From an uncultured Lachnospiraceae bacterium (GTDB taxonomy: Bacteria > Bacillota > Clostridia > Lachnospirales > Lachnospiraceae), in contig CALWLA010000022.1 of NCBI GenBank assembly GCA_944381405.1, positions 1 through 37,038 on the forward strand: 37,038 nt of DNA, read 5' to 3'. This document shows positions 15,875 through 24,387 of the stretch, piece by piece (within the stretch, counting starts at the first letter, position 1; the number at the start of each line of letters is the position of its first letter). Made by a program: the position numbers and the translations under genes. The notes beneath the pieces were generated by a model that was given only the letters and a program-made list of their open reading frames with translations, was not told the DNA's origin and searched no databases.

Positions 15875-17560
15875 ATGAAAAAGAAACTGGCTATGACACT
15901 TGCCGTTTCTATGCTCGCTGCTTCCGTGCTTTCAGCATGCGGAGGCCAGAGCGCACAGAACGGTACAACCGCGTCGGGAGACGCTGCTCAGCAGAGTGGC
16001 GCCAGTGCTGGAACAGGCACAGAGATCCCGGCTTCTTCCGAGGGACACGAGGGATATCTGAATGTATGCCTTAGTGCGGATATCATGACTGCAGATGTGC
16101 AGAAGACATCCAACGACTATGAAGTTCCCATGAATATCTATGATACCCTTGTGCAGATCAAGGTGGCAGAGGACGGATCTTCCTCCATCGAGCCTATGCT
16201 GGCGGAAAGCTGGGAGGTTTCCGAGGACGGCCTGACCTATACCTTCCATCTGAGGGACGACGTTACCTTCCAGAACGGAAACGCTTTTACTGCAGAGGAT
16301 GTCAAGTACACCTTTAACCGGATGTTTACAGAGGACGGCACGGTCAACTCCTCCTTCCTGGACCAGATCGCAGGCGCTGCAGAGCTGATGGACGGCACTG
16401 CAGAGGAGCTTTCCGGACTGGAGGTCGTGGACGACTATACCGTCAAGATCACCCTGAAGGAGCCCTTCGGCGCATTCCTTTCCGCTCTCGCCTTTACGGC
16501 CTGCAGCATTTACGATGAGGAAGCTACCGAAGCAGCAGGCGACGACTTCGGCATGGTGCCGGAGGTGACCGTAGGCTCCGGACCCTTTATCTTCGAGAGC
16601 TGGACGCCCAACGCGGAGCTGGTGCTCACGAGAAATGAAGATTACTGGAACGGCCCGGCCCAGATTCCCGGCGTCGTGATCCGCATCATTCCGGATACGG
16701 AGACCCAGACCATGATGTACGAAAGCGGCGAGCTGGATCTTCTGGATCTGAAGACCAACCCGGAGGCAGTGGACCGCATCACCGAGGCTTACCCGGATCA
16801 GATCGTATCAGGACCGATCCTGGGCGTGGACTATGTATTCATGAACCAGGCGGTAGAGCCCCTGAACGACGTGCGGGTGCGGAAGGCCATTCAGATGTCC
16901 ATCGACCGCCAGATGATCCTGGACGAGCTTTACGGCGGCCGGGGCAAGGTTGAAAACGGCCTGATGGCCAACGGCCTCATCGGATACAACGAGAACCTTC
17001 CGGCCATCGAGTACGATCCGGAGGGGGCAAAGGCTCTTCTGGCAGAGGCGGGCTATCCCGACGGCTTCACCATCGAGCTGGGGGCGGATTCCTCCGACTC
17101 CGAGATGCGCACCATGATCACGGAGATCATCCAGTCCATGCTGGCTGAGGTGGGCATCAACGTAGAGATCACCAAATACGATCAGTCCACCTGGCTGGAA
17201 ACCAGAAGAGCAGGGGAGATGCCCATGTACGTTTCCTCCTGGACTGCAGACTTCAATGACCCGGACAACTTCTTCTATACCTTCTTCGGAACTGAGGAGA
17301 ACAGCAAGATCCGTTCCATCAACCTGACGGATAAGGCGGTGATGGCAGAGGTTGCCAGAGCCCGTACCATCGTGGACGAGGAGGAGCGCCTGGCCCTGTA
17401 CAGAGATCTGGAGGTTCAGCTGATGCAGGACGAGGCCTGCATGGTTCCCCTGTGGTCCCTGGATCACCTCTTTGCAGTCAGCCAGCGGACGAAGGGCTTC
17501 CAGGTAAGCTGGAACGGCTTCTCCGACAGCGCGTTCTATCCGGTTTATTTTGAGGAATAA
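15875..17560 (+). CDS. ABC transporter substrate-binding lipoprotein, family 5 (DppA/OppA type)
   Basis: A 561-residue extracytoplasmic binding protein. The signal peptide has a KKK start, a hydrophobic core and the lipobox LSAC, with Cys22 as the lipidation site. A low-complexity Ser/Gly/Ala/Thr linker to about residue 50 tethers the domain to the membrane. The body has family 5 marks: YDTLVQI, LAESWEVSEDGLTYTFHLRDDVTFQNG and VRKAIQMSIDRQ. Such proteins deliver peptides, nickel or glycosides to a DppBC-type permease, encoded immediately downstream. The ligand cannot be told. A strong hairpin with a weak T run (17580-17609) separates it from the permease genes and probably raises binding-protein mRNA relative to the rest. 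Confidence 0.93.
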   Translation: MKKKLAMTLAVSMLAASVLSACGGQSAQNGTTASGDAAQQSGASAGTGTEIPASSEGHEGYLNVCLSADIMTADVQKTSNDYEVPMNIYDTLVQIKVAEDGSSSIEPMLAESWEVSEDGLTYTFHLRDDVTFQNGNAFTAEDVKYTFNRMFTEDGTVNSSFLDQIAGAAELMDGTAEELSGLEVVDDYTVKITLKEPFGAFLSALAFTACSIYDEEATEAAGDDFGMVPEVTVGSGPFIFESWTPNAELVLTRNEDYWNGPAQIPGVVIRIIPDTETQTMMYESGELDLLDLKTNPEAVDRITEAYPDQIVSGPILGVDYVFMNQAVEPLNDVRVRKAIQMSIDRQMILDELYGGRGKVENGLMANGLIGYNENLPAIEYDPEGAKALLAEAGYPDGFTIELGADSSDSEMRTMITEIIQSMLAEVGINVEITKYDQSTWLETRRAGEMPMYVSSWTADFNDPDNFFYTFFGTEENSKIRSINLTDKAVMAEVARARTIVDEEERLALYRDLEVQLMQDEACMVPLWSLDHLFAVSQRTKGFQVSWNGFSDSAFYPVYFEE

Positions 17561-17579
17561 AACCCAAGGATATTTTTGT

Positions 17580-17611
17580 AGAAGGAACTGCGGTCCTGCA
17601 GTTCCTTCTTT
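17580..17611 (+). promoter_or_regulatory. Perfect 12-bp hairpin between binding protein and permease genes
   Basis: AGAAGGAACTGC (17580-17591) pairs perfectly with GCAGTTCCTTCT (17598-17609) around a 6-base loop. Only a few T follow before CC, so it is a leaky terminator or 3' stabiliser, a known way for ABC operons to make excess binding protein. Confidence 0.75.
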
Positions 17612-17682
17612 CCAGTTGTTTCCATTCTGAAAAAGGCTTAGAGGGGGCGGCAGCAAAACGCCTCCGAAGAGAAAGGTTTGCC

Positions 17683-18606
17683 ATGCTGAAAAAAATTCTG
17701 AAACGAGTCCTGATTTCCATTCCCGTGCTGATCGGCGTCGTGCTGCTGATCTTCATCATGCTCCGCATCGTTCCGGGCAACCCGGTGGTGACCCTTCTGG
17801 GAGAGCATGTGAATCAGCAGACCATCGACAAGCTGAGCGCAGAGATGGGACTGGATCAGCCCATCGTCGTACAGTTCTTCAAATATATCTGGAATGCCCT
17901 CCACGGGGATTTCGGCACCTCCTACCGCATGAACAGAAGCGTGACCCAGATGATCATGGATGCCTTCCCCTACACGGTAAAGCTTTCCCTGCTGGCGGCG
18001 CTGATCTCCTGGACCATCGGCGTGGTGGCAGGCGTCATTGCGGCCATCCGCCAGAACAAGCTTCTGGACCGGTTGTTCATGGGTACGGCGCTGTTGGGCG
18101 TCAGCATGCCCATCTTTATGGCGGCCCTGCTTCTGCAGTATGTGTTCGCCTACAAGCTGGAGCTTTTTCCCATCTCCGGGTACGAGGGCTTTGCAGCCCT
18201 GATCCTGCCTGCAATCGCCCTGGGCTGGAACTCTGCCGGCAGCATTGCCCGCATGACCCGTTCCAATCTGGTGGAGGTGATGCAGGACGACTTCATCCGG
18301 ACCGCCAGAGCAAAGGGACGCACGGAATCCGGCGTCATCATTTTCCACGGCCTTAAGAATGCGCTGCTTCCCGTAGTGACCATGATGGCCATACAGCTCT
18401 CCAGCATGCTTTCCGGAGCCGTGCTGACGGAGTCCGTCTTCGGCATTCCGGGCATTGGAAGACTTGCGGTAAACGCCATCGAGGACAGAGACATGCCCCT
18501 TCTGCAGGGGACGGTGCTGTTCACCACGGTGCTGATCATCATCGGCAATCTGGTGGCAGATATCCTCTATTCGGTTCTGGATCCGCGCATCAGGGAGGTG
18601 AAATAA
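17683..18606 (+). CDS. ABC transporter permease, DppB/OppB type
   Basis: A 307-residue inner-membrane permease with an N-terminal helix followed by a long extracytoplasmic loop containing RIVPGNPVVTLLGEH and DQPIVVQFFKYIWNALHGDFGTSY, a hallmark of the DppB group. Further hydrophobic helices follow. The coupling motif that contacts the ATPase lies in the segment DDFIRTARAKGRTESGVIIFHGLKNALLP (about residues 204-232), which I quote only in part as DFIRTARAKG. It is translated with the next permease through a TAATG overlap at 18604-18608. Confidence 0.95.
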   Translation: MLKKILKRVLISIPVLIGVVLLIFIMLRIVPGNPVVTLLGEHVNQQTIDKLSAEMGLDQPIVVQFFKYIWNALHGDFGTSYRMNRSVTQMIMDAFPYTVKLSLLAALISWTIGVVAGVIAAIRQNKLLDRLFMGTALLGVSMPIFMAALLLQYVFAYKLELFPISGYEGFAALILPAIALGWNSAGSIARMTRSNLVEVMQDDFIRTARAKGRTESGVIIFHGLKNALLPVVTMMAIQLSSMLSGAVLTESVFGIPGIGRLAVNAIEDRDMPLLQGTVLFTTVLIIIGNLVADILYSVLDPRIREVK

Positions 18607-19568
18607 TGAAAGCATACGAAAATCCTTCCTTGGAGTCTGAAAAGATCTCCGGGGGACAGGCAGTCTATATCGACCAGCAGAGCCCCTTTTATCCGGAGGA
18701 CAACAGCGCCGATATCGGAGAGAGCGATACGATCCTGGACAAGATCCTGCTTCTGGTCCGCCAGAACAAGCTGGCGGTGTTCTCCGCCCTGGTGATCCTG
18801 ATCATCATCCTGTTGGCAGTATTCGCGCCTGTGGTGGCGCCCTACGACCCGGCAGCCCAGTCCCTCAGGGACAGGCTTGCAGCCCCCAGTGCGGAGCACT
18901 GGTTCGGCACCGACAAGCTTGGCCGGGATATTTTCTCCCGGACCCTTTACGGCGCACGGGTATCCCTGGCCATCGGCCTGCTGCCCACCCTGATCTCCAT
19001 GGTGATCGGAACGGTGCTGGGGCTCTTTGCCGGTTATTACGGCGGCAAGACGGACTTTGTGATCATGCGGCTGGCGGATATCATGCTGGCCTTCCCCTCC
19101 CTGCTTCTGGCCATGGTGGTGATGTACACCCTGGGCGGCGGCATCGTCAACATCTTCATCGCCCTGAGCCTGGTGAACTGGGCCAGCACGGCGAGGGTGG
19201 TGCGGGCCCAGACCCTTTCCCTGAAGGAAGCGGAATATGTGGAAGCGGCAAGGTCCATGGGCGTGAAAAAGACCACGATCATTTTCCGCCATATCCTGCC
19301 CAACTGCCTGCCTTCCCTGATCGTGCTGTTTACCCTGAACATCCCCTCGGCGATCCTCAGCGAGTCTTCCCTGAGCTTCCTGGGCGTCGGCGCTCAGCCC
19401 CCCAGCTCCAGCTGGGGCCTGGCAGTAACGGAGGGCAGAAGATACCTGTTCTCGGAGCCCTGGGTACCGCTGGTGCCCAGCGCCGCCATCATGATACTGG
19501 TAATGGCCTTCAATTTCCTGGGAGACGGACTGCGGGATGTGCTGGATCCGTATCTCAAGGAACAGTAA
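18606..19568 (+). CDS. ABC transporter permease, DppC/OppC type
   Basis: A 320-residue permease. It begins with a long cytoplasmic tail of about 55 residues, then a first helix (LVILIIILLAVFAPVVAPY). It has the DppC signature HWFGTDKLGRDIFSRTLYGARVSL (quoted in part as FGTDKLGRDIF) and the coupling-loop segment EYVEAARSMGVKK. SFLGVGAQPPSSSWG near the C-terminus is also typical. It pairs with the DppB-type protein to form the membrane channel. The first codon overlaps the previous stop, and a ribosome site GACAGGAGAG for the ATPase gene follows its stop. Confidence 0.95.
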   Translation: MKAYENPSLESEKISGGQAVYIDQQSPFYPEDNSADIGESDTILDKILLLVRQNKLAVFSALVILIIILLAVFAPVVAPYDPAAQSLRDRLAAPSAEHWFGTDKLGRDIFSRTLYGARVSLAIGLLPTLISMVIGTVLGLFAGYYGGKTDFVIMRLADIMLAFPSLLLAMVVMYTLGGGIVNIFIALSLVNWASTARVVRAQTLSLKEAEYVEAARSMGVKKTTIIFRHILPNCLPSLIVLFTLNIPSAILSESSLSFLGVGAQPPSSSWGLAVTEGRRYLFSEPWVPLVPSAAIMILVMAFNFLGDGLRDVLDPYLKEQ

Positions 19569-19584
19569 GGGACAGGAGAGAGCT

Positions 19585-20562
19585 ATGTCTGAGAATGTTT
19601 TGGAAATCAAACATCTGAAAACCCAGTTTTTCACCCGGAAGGGTGTCCTGCCTGCGGTGGACGATGTGTCGATAGAGATCCCCGCCGGAAAGATCGTGGG
19701 GATCGTAGGTGAATCCGGCTGCGGAAAATCCATGACCGCCATGTCCGTCATGGGACTTCTGCGGCACCCCGGCCGGGTGGTGTCGGGAGAGATCCTGCTG
19801 TGCGGCAGGGACATCACCCATCTGAAGCCCAGGGAGCTGGCAAAGCTGCGGGGCAAGGAAATGTCCATGATCTTCCAGGAGCCCATGACCTCCTTGAATC
19901 CGGTCACTACCGTGGGCAAGCAGGTGGAGGAGACCATCCTGCTCCACGAAAGCTGCAGCCGGGAGGAGGCAAAGAAACGGGTGATCCAGATTTTTAACGA
20001 GGTAGGGATCCCGGAGGCGGAAAAACGCTTCGATTCCTATCCCCATCAGCTATCTGGTGGCCTTAGACAGCGGGTGATGATCGCCATGGCCATGGTGTGC
20101 CGGCCCAAGCTTCTGATCGCCGACGAGCCAACCACTGCCCTGGACGTTACCATCGAGGCCCAGATCCTGGAGCTTTTCAAGCGTTTGCGGGACGAGACGG
20201 GCACCTCCATCATCCTGATCACCCACAACATGGGGGTCGTGGCGGAGGTCTGCGACTATGTGTATGTCATGTATACCGGCCAGGTGATGGAGCAGGCGGA
20301 GACCTTCGAACTCTTTGCCAACACCTGCCATCCTTATACCAAGGGACTTTTGCGGTCCATTCCCAAGCTTTCGGAAAAGGTGGATAGGCTCTACACCATC
20401 CGGGGCGTGGTGCCGAATCTCCTGCATCTGCCGGAGGGCTGCAATTTCTGCACCAGATGCGATGAGTGCCAGAAGCGGTGCCTTAAGGAGCAGCCGGAGC
20501 TGTACGAGGTAAAGGAAGGGCACAAGGTCCGGTGCTTTCTGTGTGAGAAGGGAGGCGCATGA
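19585..20562 (+). CDS. ABC transporter ATP-binding protein, DppD/OppD type
   Basis: A 325-residue ATPase. The start at 19585 is set by GACAGGAGAG 5 bases upstream; the frame runs open further left inside the permease gene. Walker A is GESGCGKS, the signature is LSGGLRQRV, Walker B is LLIADEPTTALD and the switch histidine is in ILITHNMG. The C-terminal oligopeptide-type extension has CNFCTRCDECQKRC, a Cys cluster seen in this family that may hold an iron-sulfur centre. It energises uptake together with the next gene as a heterodimer. It overlaps that gene by 4 bases (ATGA). Confidence 0.95.
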   Translation: MSENVLEIKHLKTQFFTRKGVLPAVDDVSIEIPAGKIVGIVGESGCGKSMTAMSVMGLLRHPGRVVSGEILLCGRDITHLKPRELAKLRGKEMSMIFQEPMTSLNPVTTVGKQVEETILLHESCSREEAKKRVIQIFNEVGIPEAEKRFDSYPHQLSGGLRQRVMIAMAMVCRPKLLIADEPTTALDVTIEAQILELFKRLRDETGTSIILITHNMGVVAEVCDYVYVMYTGQVMEQAETFELFANTCHPYTKGLLRSIPKLSEKVDRLYTIRGVVPNLLHLPEGCNFCTRCDECQKRCLKEQPELYEVKEGHKVRCFLCEKGGA

Positions 20563-21557
20563 GCTTGGCAGAAGTAAATAAAGAAAGAAAAGCCCTGCTT
20601 ACGGCAGAGCATCTGTATAAAGAATTTCCCGTAGAGGAAGGCAAAAAGAAGGAAGCGGTCCATGCGGTGACGGATGTGAATCTGTCCCTGATGGAGGGAG
20701 AGACCCTGGCCCTGGTTGGGGAATCCGGCTGCGGAAAATCCACCCTGGGAAAGACCCTGATCCGCCTGTACGATTCCGACGGCGGCAAGATCCTTTTTGA
20801 CGGAACGGACATCACCCATATGAAGGAACGGGAGTTCGCTCCCTTCCGGACCCAGATGCAGATCATCTTCCAGGATCCCTACGCTTCCTTGAACCCCAGG
20901 ATGAACGTGTTTCAGATCATCTCCGAGCCTCTGCGGACCCATCACCGCTACAGCAAGGAGGAGCTTTCGGAGCGGGTATATCAGCTGATGGACGAGGTGG
21001 GGATCGCCAGGGAGTTCGCCAACCGGTATCCGCACCAGTTTTCCGGCGGACAGCGGCAGAGGATCGGCATTGCACGGGCGCTGGCCCTGAATCCCCGGCT
21101 CATCGTCTGCGACGAGCCGGTTTCGGCCTTGGACGTTTCCATCCAGTCCCAGGTGCTGAATCTGCTGAAGGACCTGCAGGAGGCTTACCAGCTGACCTAT
21201 CTGTTCATTTCCCACGATCTTTCCGTGGTGAAGTTCATCGCGGATCGGGTCTGCGTCATGTTCCTGGGCATGATCTGCGAGATCGGGGCCACGGAGGAGC
21301 TTTATGAAAATCCACTGCACCCCTATACCCGTTTCCTGCTGAACGCCATTCCCCTGGCGGATCCGGCCTTGAGGAGCGAGAAAAAGACGCTGTTGCAGGG
21401 AGATATCCCTTCCCCCGTCAACCCGCCCTCAGGCTGCAGGTTCCATACCCGCTGTCCTTATGCAAAGGACATCTGCAGCAGGGAGACGCCTCCCTGCAGG
21501 ACCTGCGGAGACAGGATCGTTTACTGTCACTTCCCCCTGGGAGAGGAGCGGTCATGA
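20559..21557 (+). CDS. ABC transporter ATP-binding protein, DppF/OppF type
   Basis: A 332-residue ATPase, the partner of the DppD-type protein. Walker A is GESGCGKST, the signature is FSGGQRQRIGIARAL, Walker B is LIVCDEPVSALD and the switch histidine is in FISHDLSVV. The C-terminal family domain ends with SGCRFHTRCPYAKDIC. It has a 4-base overlap with the gene before and another 4-base overlap with ung after it, so the transporter operon is translationally linked to a DNA repair gene. Confidence 0.95.
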   Translation: MSLAEVNKERKALLTAEHLYKEFPVEEGKKKEAVHAVTDVNLSLMEGETLALVGESGCGKSTLGKTLIRLYDSDGGKILFDGTDITHMKEREFAPFRTQMQIIFQDPYASLNPRMNVFQIISEPLRTHHRYSKEELSERVYQLMDEVGIAREFANRYPHQFSGGQRQRIGIARALALNPRLIVCDEPVSALDVSIQSQVLNLLKDLQEAYQLTYLFISHDLSVVKFIADRVCVMFLGMICEIGATEELYENPLHPYTRFLLNAIPLADPALRSEKKTLLQGDIPSPVNPPSGCRFHTRCPYAKDICSRETPPCRTCGDRIVYCHFPLGEERS

Positions 21558-22261
21558 TCGAGAACGGATGGCTTCCGGTGCTTGCCCCGGAGTTCAAAAA
21601 GCCCTATTACAGGGAGCTTTACCGGAAGGTAAAGGAGGAATACGAGCACCACAGGGTATTTCCCGATTCAAAGGAGCTGTTTGCGGCCTTTGAGCTGACG
21701 GACCTGCCCAGTGTCCGGGTAGTGATTCTGGGGCAGGACCCCTATCACGGAGAGGGCCAGGCCCAGGGACTCTGTTTTTCCGTCAAACCGGATACTGCCA
21801 TTCCCCCCTCCCTGCAGAACATCTTTCTGGAGCTGCATCAGGATCTGGGGCTTAAGATCCCGGACAACGGCTGTCTCGTACCCTGGGCAAAGCAGGGGGT
21901 GCTGCTGTTGAACACGGTGCTGACGGTACGGGCCCACAGGGCCTTCAGCCATCGGGGCATCGGCTGGGAGCAGTTTACGGATGCGGCCATCCGGGCCCTG
22001 GACCAACAGGACCGTCCCATGGTGTTCATGCTCTGGGGCAGGCCTGCCCAGGAAAAGGCGGCCATGCTGCACAACCCGGCCCATCTGGTGCTGAAGGCGG
22101 CTCACCCAAGCCCCCTGTCCGCCCAGAGAGGGTTTTTCGGCTGCAGGCATTTCAGCCGCTGCAATGCCTTTCTGATGGAGCATGGAGAGGCTCCCATTGA
22201 CTGGCAGATCCCGGACCTCCATGGGGGAAAGGCCCCGGGTCCGGTCTCACAATATCGTTAA
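21554..22261 (+). CDS. ung: Uracil-DNA glycosylase, family 1
   Basis: A 235-residue enzyme that removes uracil from DNA to start base excision repair. The water-activating motif GQDPYHGEGQAQGLCFSV is present, with catalytic Asp62, and the DNA-intercalating loop HPSPLSAQRGFFGCRHF carries catalytic His184. Length and both motifs are normal for family 1. The start codon overlaps the stop of the ABC ATPase gene (ATGA at 21554-21557), so expression probably depends on the transporter operon. uppP follows after 15 bases. Confidence 0.97.
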   Translation: MIENGWLPVLAPEFKKPYYRELYRKVKEEYEHHRVFPDSKELFAAFELTDLPSVRVVILGQDPYHGEGQAQGLCFSVKPDTAIPPSLQNIFLELHQDLGLKIPDNGCLVPWAKQGVLLLNTVLTVRAHRAFSHRGIGWEQFTDAAIRALDQQDRPMVFMLWGRPAQEKAAMLHNPAHLVLKAAHPSPLSAQRGFFGCRHFSRCNAFLMEHGEAPIDWQIPDLHGGKAPGPVSQYR

Positions 22262-22276
22262 GGTGGTTAAGAAAAC

Positions 22277-23110
22277 ATGAATTTCATAGAAATCTTAAAG
22301 GTTCTGCTGTTCGGTATCGTCGAGGGCTATACGGAATGGCTGCCCATTTCCTCTACGGGACACCTGATCCTGGTGGAGGACATCGTAAAGCTCAACCAGC
22401 CGGAGGAATTCTGGAGCGTGTTCCTGGTGGTGATCCAGCTGGGCGCCATCCTGGCGGTGATATTTCTCTACTGGTCAAAGCTCTGGCCCTTCAGCCGGAA
22501 AAAAACGCCGGCCCAGCAGCGCAGCACCTGGATCCTTTGGTCCAAGATCCTGCTGGCCTGCATCCCCGCAGCGGCCATCGGCCTCCCGTTGGATGACTTC
22601 CTGGACGCCCATCTCTACAATTCCACGGTGGTGGCGCTGATGCTCATCCTTTACGGTGTGATCTTTATCTGGCTGGAGCGGAGAAACCAAGGCAGGGAGT
22701 TTTCCATTCAGCGGACCTCGGAGCTCAGCTACCGCACGGCGCTTCTGATCGGCGTGTTCCAGTGCCTGTCCCTGATTCCCGGAACCTCCCGTTCAGGCTC
22801 CACCATCATCGGAGCCATGCTGCTGGGATGCGCAAGACCGGTGGCGGCGGAATTTTCCTTTTTCCTGGGAATCCCGGTGATGTGCGGCGCAAGCCTTCTG
22901 CGCATCCTCAAGCACGGCCTGAGCTTTACCGGAGAGCAGTGGTTCATCCTGCTGTTCGGCATGCTGGTGTCCTTTGTGGTGGCGGTGCTGACCATCCGCT
23001 ATCTCATGACCTATATCAGAAAGCATGATTTCACCGTATTCGGCTATTACCGGATCGTGCTGGGCGTTATCGTGCTGCTGTTCTTCGGAATAAAGGCGCT
23101 TTTGGGATGA
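22277..23110 (+). CDS. uppP: Undecaprenyl-diphosphatase UppP (BacA)
   Basis: A 277-residue integral membrane phosphatase that dephosphorylates undecaprenyl diphosphate outside the membrane to recycle the carrier for peptidoglycan and glycan synthesis; extra copies give bacitracin tolerance. The two active-site motifs are EGYTEWLPISSTGHLIL (from residue 16) and PGTSRSGSTIIG (about residues 169-180). About eight hydrophobic segments are visible. AAGGTGG provides the ribosome site. It overlaps mnmA by 4 bases (ATGA). Confidence 0.97.
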   Translation: MNFIEILKVLLFGIVEGYTEWLPISSTGHLILVEDIVKLNQPEEFWSVFLVVIQLGAILAVIFLYWSKLWPFSRKKTPAQQRSTWILWSKILLACIPAAAIGLPLDDFLDAHLYNSTVVALMLILYGVIFIWLERRNQGREFSIQRTSELSYRTALLIGVFQCLSLIPGTSRSGSTIIGAMLLGCARPVAAEFSFFLGIPVMCGASLLRILKHGLSFTGEQWFILLFGMLVSFVVAVLTIRYLMTYIRKHDFTVFGYYRIVLGVIVLLFFGIKALLG

Positions 23111-24342
23111 AGATCGTGATCGGCCTGAGCGGAGGTGTGGACAGCTCTGTGGCAGCCTGGCTGCTGCAGCAGGAGGGGCATGAGCTCATCGGCTGTACCA
23201 TGCGCACCTTCGATACGGAAAAAAGCTTAAAGGAGCTTGCGGACGCCAGGGCGGTGGCGGAGCGGCTGGGCATCCCCTTTTATGTGACGGACTGCCGCAG
23301 CCTCTTTCAGAAGGAGGTCATTCGCCCCTTTGTCCAGGAATACACCTGCGGCAGGACGCCTAATCCCTGCTGCATCTGCAACCGGAAGGTGAAGTGGGAG
23401 GCCCTGATGGGCTGCGCCAGAGAGCATGGCGCGGAAATGGTGGCGACGGGCCACTACGCCAGAGTCGCAGCTTTGACGGGACCGGAAGAGGGGCCCGGCG
23501 GGGCGGAAACGAGATACTGTATCCGTCAGGCAAAGACCCTGGGCAAGGATCAGAGCTATGCCCTTTATAACCTGCGGCAGGATCAGCTTCGGATGACCAG
23601 GATGCCCCTTGGGGAATACACCAAGGAGGAGGTGCGGCAGATCGCGGCAAGGATCGGGCTTTTTACGGCAGAAAAGCCGGATTCCCAGGAGATCTGCTTC
23701 ATTCCGGAAGGAAACTATGCGGCATTTATCGAAAAACAGGCGGAAGCAGGCATTCTGGGAGATGGGGATACAGGCGCCCTGGGCGCTGCCGGGACCGGCG
23801 CTCTGACAGGAGGCCTTTCCTGGGATCAGCCCGGAAACTTCGTGGACGAGGCAGGCAAGGTGCTGGGACGGCATGCAGGCATCATCCACTATACCGTGGG
23901 ACAGCGGAAGAGGCTTGGCATCGCCCTTGGAAAAAGGGTGTTTGTCAAGGAGATTCGCCCGCTGACAAATGAAGTGGTGCTGGCGGATGACGACAGGGTA
24001 TTTTCCCGGAAGCTCCTTTGCGGCTTTGTAAACTGGCAGGGACGGGATCTTGAAAAAGAGACCGGAAGGGACCCTTCGGCAACCCTTTTTGCCAGGGTGA
24101 AGATCCGCTATGCCCATGAAGGGACCATGGCCCGGATCCGGCGGCTGCCGGAGGGGGAAAGCAGCTTTTTGCCAGAAGGCCCCCTGACAGCAGGCCTGGA
24201 GCAGACAGGCCCCTGCTATGAGGTATGCTTTGCGGAGCCAGTGCGGGCGGTGACCCCCGGCCAGGCGGCAGTTTTTTATGATGAAGAAGGCCGCATCCTG
24301 GGAGGAGGGCTCATCCTGCCGATGACTGGGACGCTTTCCTGA
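23107..24342 (+). CDS. mnmA: tRNA-specific 2-thiouridylase MnmA
   Basis: A 411-residue ATP-dependent thiolase that puts the 2-thio group on uridine 34 of Lys, Glu and Gln tRNAs. The PP-loop GLSGGVDSSV is at residues 6-15. The nucleophilic cysteine is Cys91 in TPNPCCICN, and the persulfide cysteine is Cys197 in QEICFIPEG. The tRNA-binding and beta-barrel domains follow (HYTVGQRKRLG). The protein is longer than the usual 350-370 residues, mainly because of a Gly/Ala/Thr-rich insert at about residues 215-239 with repeated TGAL units. It overlaps uppP by 4 bases. No cysteine desulfurase lies next to it. Confidence 0.93.
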   Translation: MKIVIGLSGGVDSSVAAWLLQQEGHELIGCTMRTFDTEKSLKELADARAVAERLGIPFYVTDCRSLFQKEVIRPFVQEYTCGRTPNPCCICNRKVKWEALMGCAREHGAEMVATGHYARVAALTGPEEGPGGAETRYCIRQAKTLGKDQSYALYNLRQDQLRMTRMPLGEYTKEEVRQIAARIGLFTAEKPDSQEICFIPEGNYAAFIEKQAEAGILGDGDTGALGAAGTGALTGGLSWDQPGNFVDEAGKVLGRHAGIIHYTVGQRKRLGIALGKRVFVKEIRPLTNEVVLADDDRVFSRKLLCGFVNWQGRDLEKETGRDPSATLFARVKIRYAHEGTMARIRRLPEGESSFLPEGPLTAGLEQTGPCYEVCFAEPVRAVTPGQAAVFYDEEGRILGGGLILPMTGTLS

Positions 24343-24387
24343 TCCCGGCGGAATCGATCAAAAAGATTTGGAGGTTTGACAGAGCTT

